Of a DNA stretch of 64,000 bases, positions 54,301 to 62,900 are shown in pieces; the first letter of the stretch is position 1; each line of letters opens with the position of its first letter. Position numbers and translations under genes: made by a program. This DNA comes from Isochrysis galbana (lineage: Eukaryota > Haptophyta > Isochrysidales > Isochrysidaceae), in NCBI GenBank assembly GCA_018136815.1, contig CM030937.1:232606-296605 (forward strand), given 5' to 3'. The notes under the pieces were generated by a model, which was not told the DNA's origin, did no database searches, and saw only the letters and a program-made list of their open reading frames with translations.

Positions 54301-55050
54301 CACTTCTAACGCCTCGCGGCCGGCACTCTCTACAACAAAACCCCGAGGGCGCGGGACTCTCGCGCGGGGGGAAGGGAGGGGACCCTTCTCACTTCTAACG
54401 CCTGGCGGCCGGCACTCTTTACCACAAAACCCCGAGGGCGCGGGACTCTCGCGCGGGGGGAAGGGAGGGACCCTTCTCACTTCTAACGCCTGGCGGCTGG
54501 CACTCTCTACAACAAAACCCCGAGGGCGCGGGACTCTCGCGCGGGGGGAAGGGAGGGGACCCTTCTCACTTCTAACGCCTGGCGGCCGGCACTCTCTACA
54601 ACAAAACCCCGAGGGCGCGGGACTCTCGCGCGGGGGGAAGGGAGGGGACCCTTCTCACTTCTAGCGCCTGGCGGCCGGCACTCTCTACAACTAAACCCCG
54701 AGGGCGCGGGACTCTCGCGCGGGGGGAGGGAGGGGACCCTTCTCACTTCTAACGCCTGGCGGCCGGCACTCTCTACAACTAAACCCCGAGGGCGCGGGAC
54801 TCTCGCGCGGGGGGAAGGGAGGGGACCCTTCTCACTTCTAGCGCCTGGCGGCCGGCACTCTCTACAACAAAACCCCGCGGGCGCGGGACTCTCGCGCGGG
54901 GGGAAGGGAGGGGACCCTTCTCACTTCTAACGCCTGGCGGCCGGCACTCTCTACAACAAAACCCCGAGGGCGCGGGACTCTCGCGCGGGGGGAAGGGAGG
55001 GGACCCTTCTCACTTCTAACGCCTCGCGGCCGGCACTCTCTACAACAAAA
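48334..55050. repeat. 89-90 bp satellite array, about 75 units
   Basis: Head-to-tail units of 89-90 bp, each with GAGGGCGCGGGACTCTCGCG, a G-run with GGGAGGGG, ACCCTTCTCACTTCTA, CGCCTGGCGGCCGGCACTC and TCTACAACAAAACCCC. Variants include AACTAAACC for AACAAAACC, AGCGCC for AACGCC, and CTCGAG for CTCGCG. The first unit carries CTCTCGCGAG. Spacing checks: CGGCACTCTC at 48391, 48480 and 55031. Long open frames on the minus strand (up to 315 codons) are a by-product of the composition. The array fills the space between two divergently transcribed genes, ending 88 bp before the eIF3L start. Confidence 0.97.
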
Positions 55051-55137
55051 CTCCTCCCCCCGCCGCGTGCCCCCCCCTCCCCCTCGCGCTCTCTCCGCTC
55101 CCCCTCTCCCTCCCCTCCCCTCCCCACAACCTCTACG

Positions 55138-55479
55138 ATGAACGACCTGGAGGACACGATCGAAGTGGACGACCTGCCCAATTTCCGGCTGGGTGGCACC
55201 TCCGCCTTCGACCTCGACGCCCAGGGCTCTGGCCAGGCCGGGGAGGTCTACACCGCTCAAACAGTCGAGCTGCCGGAGGTCATTCGGCTCTTTATTCCTT
55301 ACTTCCACAAGCAGATGCAGCAGGGGTCGGTGTACGAGATACACGCCATCTACGAAGCAACATTCAACAAGCTCACCGAGCGATTCTACAAGCAGTCCGC
55401 ATGGCCGCCCGCAGAGGTTGTCGCTCCCCTTGTGGGCGGGGACGCCACCTTCCCGCAGAGGTTGTCGCTCCCCTTGTGG
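55138..55479 (+). CDS. EIF3L: eIF3 subunit L, N-terminal part, cut by assembly gap
   Basis: Translation initiation factor 3 subunit L, a cytosolic PCI-domain subunit of the eIF3 complex. From ATG 55138: MNDLEDTIEVDDLPNF, then the diagnostic VIRLFIPYFHKQMQQGSVYE, IYEATFNKLTERFYKQSAWP and VVAPLVGGDATF. After GDATF the family would continue with a short Leu/Tyr-rich helix, but here a 28-bp segment (CCCGCAGAGGTTGTC...) seen at 55408 is repeated at 55452 and shifts the frame. The last codons before the gap are therefore unreliable. The rest of the gene is not found after the gap. The 5' leader (55051-55137) is strongly pyrimidine-rich. Confidence 0.85.
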
Positions 55480-55579
55480 NNNNNNNNNNNNNNNNNNNNN
55501 NNNNNNNNNNNNNNNNNNNNNNNNNNNNNNNNNNNNNNNNNNNNNNNNNNNNNNNNNNNNNNNNNNNNNNNNNNNNNNN
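55480..55579. other. Assembly gap, 100 N
   Basis: Exactly 100 undetermined bases, the usual placeholder for a gap of unknown size. It interrupts eIF3L and follows a 44-bp-offset duplication, so the true distance across it may be very different. Confidence 0.98.
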
Positions 55580-56019
55580 ACCATGTCCGATGGTGTGCAT
55601 GCGCAATAGTAGCAATGCAGCTCCACACAACAACTTGCAACTTGTCGACAACCAATAACCTAATCCGTAATCCGAAGAAACTACGCAAAACTTTTGTGAA
55701 ACTTGGCTAGCCGGCGAGCAACTTTTGCGAAACTTTCACGCAAAACTTTGGGGGTCCGGCGCGAAACTCTGACCTGGCCCTAAAGCGGCAGCCTCTACTG
55801 AGTACAGCTCCCCCTTCCGCATCGCATTGGAACCTCGTTAATGAGAGTACAATAATAGTCATACTGCTGTATTCAGAATCCTGCGTGCTTCTCCACTACT
55901 CTACTCTATTCTTTATTTCATCGACTGTCACAGGAAGAGAACAGGGAGGGTTGGAGGGATGGGATGAGGGAGGGATAGATAGTCGGACGATGATAGGGAT
56001 ATGGAGGGGGGGGGGGAGA

Positions 56020-56098
<79 letters not shown>

Positions 56099-56530
56099 AG
56101 GGAGGGAGGGAGGGAGGAGGGAGGGAGAGGAAAAGGGAGGGAAAGACACCGGGAGCAAGAGAGAGAGAGTAGGGGAGTGGTCGAGGAAGACGGAAGATGA
56201 GTCAGAAAAGATTGAGAGGATGCAAAGAGCGGGCTGCGCCGGAGGGGTGGGGTGGGGGGGGGGGGGGAGGACTACTACTCCAAGACTGGAAAGGGAGCCA
56301 GGAGAGAGACTCCTCCGACAGGATAATAAGTGAAGAAGAGGGAAGAATATAGAGAAAACTGCTATCCCGTCGGCCGGCCAAAGACTACTGTGCCGTCGGC
56401 CGCCGCGCCTTGCCCGCTCACCGCCTAGCCTCCGCACGCACGCAACCTCCAGGCCTTTCCACCCGCCCAGCCACACGCACGCACACCCGTCACCTTCCCC
56501 CTTCTCTCCCCTCTCCCCTTCTCCCTCCAT
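55580..56530. other. Region without gene, includes (GA)n microsatellite
   Basis: 56017-56092 is an almost perfect GA repeat, followed by GGGA repeats to about 56120. A G-run lies near 56255-56267. 56430-56530 is pyrimidine-rich and leads into the RING gene. No eIF3L sequence was recognised after the gap. Confidence 0.6.
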
Positions 56531-57391
56531 ATGCTGTCGCCTCCCACACCGCCGCCGCCTTCGCTGCCGATCGACGGAGCAGAGTGCCCTGAGTGCGCCG
56601 ACTCTTCGTACAACTACGGATTGCCAAGCGAGCGCACATACCCCGTTGTCGTCTACGTCCTCCCCTTTGCCATGATCGTGCTCGTCATGGTTGGGCTTGT
56701 GCTGTACCTACTACGCTTGCGAAGGCTGAGAGAGCGTGCTGAGAGGCGTGAGAGGGAGTTCGGTGTTATTGAGATGGCGATGCCGAAGGACGCCATCACG
56801 CTAGCCGTCCAGTCGCTGCCTACTCATACGTTCAACGGGGGAGAGCCTTTCGGCCGCAATGAGCAGCGGGATGTTGTGGCCGAGTGCCGTCTATGCCTAG
56901 AGGACTACGTTGAGGGCGAGACCTTACGGAGCCTCCCTTGCGGCCATGTCTTCCACGCGGAGTGCATCGATCGCTGGCTGGCGGGAAAGCGGCGCCAAAG
57001 CGCCGATTGTGGTCCGCCGCGGGGGGAACGCAAGTGCCCTCTCTGCATGCGCGACCCCCTTGACAAGGACTGCTTGCAGGCGGCAGCAGCAGCACTCCGC
57101 GCCAGTCGGCGATACACCGCCTCCATACGGGGTGTGCAGCGAAATGGCAACACTTCCAGTTTGCCACCGGGGATGTCATCCTCTGTCGGTACCAACGCGC
57201 CTGGCTCCGCGGCCGCTCAACGGCAGCCATATTGGCGCTTCCTCGTGAATGAAGTCCTATTCGCACCAATCCTACCGGGTGTGAGGCAGCCAAACCCTCC
57301 GGCAAACCAACCTCACTCAAATACAACATCCTGGACGAACTCGACGCTGTCTGACTCTAGGGTCGCAACAGTTCCGGCGGGTCATGGCTGA
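56531..57391 (+). CDS. Membrane-anchored RING-H2 E3 ubiquitin ligase
   Basis: Single exon, 286 codons. A short luminal N-terminus with two Cys (ECPEC), one transmembrane helix (VVVYVLPFAMIVLVMVGLVL, about 39-58), a basic stop-transfer segment (RLRRLRERAERRERE) and a cytosolic RING-H2 finger. Zinc ligands are C119, C122, C137, H139, H142, C145, C169 and C172 (ECRLC, CGHVFHAEC, CPLC). The loop between the sixth and seventh ligands is 23 residues, longer than the usual 10. The layout is like plant ATL-type ligases that recruit E2 enzymes at membranes. The tail is Ser/Asn/Pro-rich. Start chosen because it is the first ATG and leaves a short N-terminus before the helix. Confidence 0.88.
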   Translation: MLSPPTPPPPSLPIDGAECPECADSSYNYGLPSERTYPVVVYVLPFAMIVLVMVGLVLYLLRLRRLRERAERREREFGVIEMAMPKDAITLAVQSLPTHTFNGGEPFGRNEQRDVVAECRLCLEDYVEGETLRSLPCGHVFHAECIDRWLAGKRRQSADCGPPRGERKCPLCMRDPLDKDCLQAAAAALRASRRYTASIRGVQRNGNTSSLPPGMSSSVGTNAPGSAAAQRQPYWRFLVNEVLFAPILPGVRQPNPPANQPHSNTTSWTNSTLSDSRVATVPAGHG

Positions 57392-58194
57392 CATAACATC
57401 TGGAGCGCAGACTAGGTAGGAATAGCACGGAGAGCGTGTTGACTAGCGCTTCATGCGCGCAGCTTAGGGCAACGTCTAAAGCAAATCAGAATAAATCTGC
57501 GCAAGTGCATGGGTGCGCTGCTTCGTACAAATAAAGGCCCCTGAGCAAGATGGCTAGATTGTAGCAGCCATGCCACGTGCGGCGCATTTTGTTTAACTCA
57601 CACAGTCCAATGCGTGTGTGCGTGGTCTGTAACGCCCATGTGTGTTTGCTGACGTGTATCCGTGACAGCCAGCATCGGCGCACAACCACGGAAGGGCAGG
57701 ACCAAGCATTTTGCTGGACTTGCAGCGGCAGATTGTTGGCTTCGATCCGATGGGCTGACAAGCATCATTAGTCGGGGCGTGTACTTGAAGTATTGCAGGC
57801 GCCTGTGACGCCGACGAGGTCAAGGTGACCGCCACTGCACTTGACGGTGCATGTGAACGCGCTACAAGGCAATGCCACGTAACGCATTACGACACCAGTA
57901 CCGAAATCCTTTTATATCTTGCGCATCGTTAGTCAAGATCGTCAAGGATTCAGGAGAGTCGCCCAACCGCAAGAGAACTGCAACGTCCCCACCCCCAACC
58001 CCCCAACCCGGGGGCAGGGGGGGGGGGGGGTGCTTGTGTATCATCTTGCCCTTCCTGGTCGCTTGTGCTTATGCGCTCGGAAGTGGCGGTGAGCGTGCGT
58101 TCCAACTGCCGATCACACCGCGGTGGATGGTAGGGGATATCGCAGCGTTCCCCCCGACTGGCGAGGCGGCAGCTGCCCCCACCGTGATTATTAG
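57392..58194. other. Intergenic, no gene seen
   Basis: Contains a G14 run near 58018-58031 after CCCCCAACC/CCCAACCCGGG. Possible 3' end of the RING gene (AATAAA within 57490-57497 and 57530-57536). No tRNA or other RNA recognised. Confidence 0.45.
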
Positions 58195-58423
58195 CCCTGT
58201 CACTCACTCATTTTAACCTTTACTTCCCACCTCCTCTGGCTGTCCAAGGATTCCGCAGGGTCCCTCCCTACCTGCCCCGCCAGCCGCCTCCCCCTCCCAA
58301 CAACCCCCTCCCGCCCCACGAAGGGCAATGGTATCAGTGAGGGACCCCCCTCCTTTGCCCCTCGCGTGGCGGTCTATTTTGGGAGATTGAGGCGGGCGCT
58401 CACGGCAGGGAATCAGAGTGGTG
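58195..58423 (+). repeat. Dispersed repeat R2, right copy
   Basis: Reverse complement of 7970-8215 at high identity from GTCACTCACTCATTTTAACC to GAATCAGAGTGGTG. Here it ends at the A-run that is the LINE 3' tail. Confidence 0.65.
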
Positions 58424-59275
58424 AAAAAAAAACATCTGAAGATTCTGGGCTATACACCTACCGTCTACAGGACTCTCCCCCTCTATCTCCATCGCCCTTA
58501 TCTTCCCTCCCTCCACCTCCTCCCCTGGCCCCCCTTCTTTCCTTTTTCTTTGGTGCTTCCGGGGTCCGACCTCGGTGCACTACCTGAGGTCTGGTTTGGA
58601 GTGTGGCGTTCGGGCAGGCCTTTTGATTTTTCTTTCTCGTGTGTCTTGTTCCCTCGGCTATGCTTTGGTGGTTGGATCTCGTCTAGGTCGCGTTGCTTCC
58701 AGCGATGTCCTCCCTTGCCGGTTGTGTTGGTGTTTTATTCGTCCTCTTTGCCCCACTCTTCGGTCTCTTGGATGGCGTGCGCAATCCCCAGCTTGGTGGC
58801 TAGCTCGGCTAGCTCCTTGCTGGGTTTGAGCCCACCTTTGTCGCTTATATTAAATGCGGGTCTTAGGTCGCCTACGTCTATCCTTTTCTTGGGTTGTCTT
58901 CCCATGCCCGCTTGGGCCGTTCGCGCTGAGTCCGTTTCGTGTGCGAATAATAGAGCTTTACACAGGGCAGTGTATCTCTCTATTATTCTTATGAGTATTG
59001 ATTCTACTGAGTAGTCTATATTCTCATAGTGAATCCTATAGAAGTCCGTTATGATGTATCTCCATGCTAGTATGTATAGAGTGTATATCGCTCTCGGGGC
59101 GTCTCCCTTAGGGAATATGAATAGGTTGTCTATAATGATGTCCTCTCTGTTTCTTTCGGCGTTGGGTGAGAACCTCGCGATTTTGTTCAGCTCGTCCAAC
59201 ACCCTGGTTATCCCGGGGCATTCCCCCAGGTGTGTCGAGGATTCGTTTGCCGCTCTGCATACGCGGCAAGTGTTT
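58424..59275 (-). mobile_element. 5'-truncated LINE copy
   Basis: The 3' end (A9 on the plus strand at 58424-58432, then CATCTGAAGATTCTGGGC) matches that at 29276. It inserted into repeat R2. The 5' end is cut just before the zinc knuckle, where the hAT remnant begins. Confidence 0.8.
58735..59275 (-). pseudogene. LINE ORF2 C-terminal fragment with zinc knuckle
   Basis: Uninterrupted from CRVCRAANESSTHLGEC (CX2CX8HX3C) through LYILAWRYIITDFYRIHYEN and ARTAQAGMGRQPKKRID to the stop at 58735. It shows the natural C-terminus (EETEEWGKEDE) of this subfamily. The open frame continues upstream to 59385 only by reading antisense through the hAT piece. Confidence 0.75.
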
Positions 59276-59625
59276 GCCGCATTTGATCCTTCCTTTGCCG
59301 CGAGTCGAGTGGATGCCGGCTGGGTTGACAACCTGGCACACCTGTCCATCTTCTCCCATATCTCGAACGTCAGCAGCCTACTCAAACAGGAGCTGCCGAA
59401 CTACATCGTCGCATGCACTGGCTGTAGCATGGACCATGCTGACGTCAAGAAGTTCACATCCGGCGTTCTCAAGTGGTGGGCATCGAATCACAAGAAGTTC
59501 CCCACCTGGGCGCTTGCCGCAAGGATTGCCTTGTCTCTGTCACCCAATTCAGCCTCGTGCCGGGTCTCTCCGCGCTCCGCGAGGGAAAGGACGCGATCTC
59601 GCTCCGAGATTGGCCTCGCGCCCTC
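59276..59625 (+). pseudogene. hAT transposase C-terminal remnant
   Basis: Reads NLAHLSIFSHISNVSSLLKQ, then CSMDHADVKKFTSGVLKWWA, SNHKKFPTWALAARIALSLS and PNSASC. This is the hAT dimerisation (hATC) region, where WW, fP-laxlAR and the Ser-rich segment lead to SASxERVFS. The ERVFS is damaged by a short indel and continues as SALREGKDAISLRDW. The catalytic domain is missing. With the hAT-type MITE at 12080 it shows that the genome has or had active hAT elements. Confidence 0.7.
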
Positions 59626-59919
59626 CCACGCTGCGCCGCCGTGCCCTCGGTCCCTCGCCCCCCCCCCCGCGGCAGGTTCTTTCTCTCGGCGTGCCATCCG
59701 TCGCCTCCGGCCGTTATATTATCCCCCCCCCGCGCGAGGTTCTTCTCCTCCGCGCGCGGTTCGTTTCCTCCGGCCGTCGTTCGTTCCCCCCCCCCCGCGC
59801 GCACTGTTCCCCCCCCTTCGCTGCGATTCCTCTCACGATTCCTTCGATGATTGCCTCCATCTCGTCCGTTCTTCTTCGCGATTCTCGCGGAGGGGGTACC
59901 AACGTTTAACATTAGTTTC
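59626..59919. other. GC-rich spacer next to the right retroelement
   Basis: Tracts of CCCCCCC and CGCGCG with short frames only. No gene. Confidence 0.4.
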
Positions 59920-62900
59920 GTGTCGCATTCATCCTAGATGATGCGATTTCCAGGCTCTTGTTTCCAGGTCCTTCGCCGTGCGGCCACACGGTGAAGCTCA
60001 GGTACTTCTAGGTTGGTAGGGTTCGTCCCTAGCGATCTAGAATTCGAGTTCTCGTTTCGTTCCTTCTAGCCTGTCTGTCAGGTCTAGATTCCAGGTTTCC
60101 TCCTTTCGGGTAATCTTGACCCAAAGGAGCCAGGTCGCCTGTCACTCGCTGCGCGCTTGTCTCAGGCTCTCAGGTTACCTTGTGAAGGCTTGTTTAGCTT
60201 CTTGCAAGGCTTGTCGTTTCTTGTTGGGTTCCGGTTCTTTCTTGGGACCTGCTCACTTTCGTTGTCGTCCAGGCCTGTTCTTCGTAGGTTCTGCTTGGCC
60301 TGGTTAGGGTTTCGTTGCCTTCCGGCGTTTGGCGTTGGCGTTCGGAAATTTCCTCTCACATTCCCTAGGTCCGCTACCCTTGGCTTGTAGGTCCTTGCTT
60401 CTTTCTTCTCGGTCAAGGTTTTGGCGAGCGAGTCGGTTGCTCTAGCCGCTCGAGATTTGAGGTTTAATTTGCCATCTCCCCTTGGAGACCGGTGTAGGTT
60501 CGCTTCCTAGGTGAGGGAATCTTTCCCCTTGGTGCAAGCTACATGCAAGCCTTGGCCCCTTTGGTGTTTCTTCCCCTTGGTTGCTACTCAGGGTTGTTCG
60601 TTAGAAGCGTCTAGAAGGTTCACGCTCAACGGCAAGATTTATTCGGTCGTGAAGACATCTCGTTGCGATCTGTATCCAAAGTGATCGCCGTGGTCGCGCG
60701 ACATGACGCTCCCCTTCGGACTCTCCGCTACGTGGGAAGTTACAATGGAGACACGCTCCGGCCGTCGCTGCGGAGTCTCTCTCTCTCTCGCTCTCTCTCT
60801 CCGTCTCTCGCGATGTGTTTGAGTTATCGGTGATTTGGGGTCGCGGTTGCTTGATAATTTGCTTGGTTTGGGTGAATGATTCCGGTGTGTTCGTGGGTCG
60901 GTGTATCCTGTTGTTCTCAGGCTCTTTGTCCGTCGTTGTTCGCTGCGTCGCTGCACTCTAGCAGCCTAGGCTCCCTCCCTGAGGGAAGAGTTCTTTGTAG
61001 GTCTAACAATCTCTTAAAACCCAACACACTAGGGCCGCTAGGAGCGCCTCGCCGCCCCACAGCCCTTCGTTCGCCGTTCGTTCCCCGTCCAGACACCCAA
61101 ATGGGGTTGCCCGACCCAGTCCAGAATTTCATTCACCCGACTCCCGGTGGGGAGGAGGGCCAAAGCGCCGCGCTAGCCGCCGGTGCTGCTCGCGACGGAG
61201 TGGCTCAGAGCCCTCCGGCTCCGCTCGACTCGACAAGCACGAAATCGAAGCTTGCGTCCTCGGCCGCAGAGGAGGAACCCCTCAGGGAACCTTCTCTGCC
61301 CGCTGCAGCTTTTGCTCCCGTGGGATGTCCGAGTGATCCCACGGCTTCTGAGGCTACACCAATGGCACCCATCACCCCGGCTGCTATCTCCACGACTGGC
61401 TCCGATCAGCTCGTGGCGGATGGCGAGGATTTGTCCGCTTCCTTCGGCACCCACCGGGTGCAATCACAGCGGGCCATGGTGGAGCATGACCCTCTCCCGC
61501 ATGAGGCCAACTTCAGCGTCGCTGAGTTGGCCAATGAGGTGGAGGAGGGTCCCCTCCCTCTGATTCAGTTTGACCCCCCTCCTCACCTTCGAGATGATGA
61601 GTCTGAGGTCGGTGAAGGGGAGGGGATCAGCTTCCGAAGCCCCGCCTACCGGGACTATGCCCCGCCGTCATCAAAAGGGGTCTTTGATCAAGAGATCACC
61701 CCGATCGAGACGGCCGCGGCGCGTCAGGATGCTGAAATGGCAAGGCTTCAAGCGCAGACCAACACCCTAAAAGGGGCTGTGGAGCGCCTACAGTCATCCC
61801 TTGCCGCGGCAGAGGCGAGGGAGGGGCTTCTCCGGGATCAAGTTGAAGCAGGGTTCAAAGCCCTGACTCAGCTACTCCAAGCCCGCCAAGAGCCCACTTC
61901 AAGTCCGTCCATGGATCGGACCGAGGCGGCTGCGGATTCTGCTAGGCCGGCTCAGAAGGAACCATCCATGGACGAGCCTCCTTCCCTAGACCAAAAGGGC
62001 CACGCCTCTCCGGCTACTAGGGTTCCACGGTCGGCGTACCCGACCTCCAAATCGGAATCCCGCCGCCAGGATCAGAGCCCTTACCGGGGCCCGACCCCGG
62101 TGGTGCCGTCGGCTTCCGGAGTCAATGAAGTTGAAGGTTCCAAGGGAGCTGCGGCTTTCCGCGCTCACGCCGTGGCCACCCCAGACTCGGGAGACGCAGT
62201 GGCCGTCGATTACGATCTCTCGTCGCGCCCCACGCGGACGCCGGCGTCTCCTCTTTCTCTCGGCTCTCCGGAGGGTCCCCGTTCCAGGGATCGCCCGCCG
62301 GGGCCAACCCCCTTCAGGTCTAGCCCACCGAAACTTCAGGGCGACGACCCCCTCCCCCTGAATTCTACTGCCGAGGCCATCCACCGGATCGCCGTGGTTG
62401 GTTGTTCCTCGGCCGCCAAGTCTACTGAAGCTGCCCGCGCCCCTACGCGCGAGCTCCAAATGTTAGCCGCCTCCCGTGCCCGGGCTAGCGGTTCCTTCGT
62501 AATCTTGCCCCGCCATCTCGCCGAAGCTGCTCTAGCCTTGCGGCGGCCGGACGCGAGCACTCATTCATCACCCTCTGCCGTGTTGCCGACGCATTTTGAC
62601 GAGCTTTGCGCTGAGTTAGCGGCGATCCACGACGCCGTGACGCTCGACGCGGCCGAGGGGATTCCTTCACCCCGCGTTCTAGTCGTCGGTGAAGCTAGCG
62701 GGGTCGTGTCTTCGATGTTCCTACTCGCCGGAGCGCACGTCGCGACGTGCGATCTACGACCGTCGGAGATCGACTACATTCCCCACTTCTGCGGAGATGC
62801 TCTTCACATTCAAAACCTCGGTTGGGACCTCGTGGTCGCGCATCCGCCGTGCACGTATTTGTCGGCGGTGAGTTGCCAGTGGCTCGATCGGGAGCCGGGA

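Noticed and set aside
48934-55199. Many minus-strand ORFs of 77-315 codons reading RRVPSLPPRESPAPSGFC
   Set aside because: Satellite translations; they follow the repeat unit and have no independent support.
55138-55710. ORF reading through the N gap
   Set aside because: The N run has no information; only the part before the gap is supported.
59276-59385. N-terminal extension of the LINE fragment through 59385
   Set aside because: That part is antisense to the hAT transposase remnant and unlike other LINE copies.
62095-62115. Splicing as the cause of the retroelement deletion
   Set aside because: Deleted segment options starting with GT end in GGG rather than AG; 2-bp microhomology fits a deletion.
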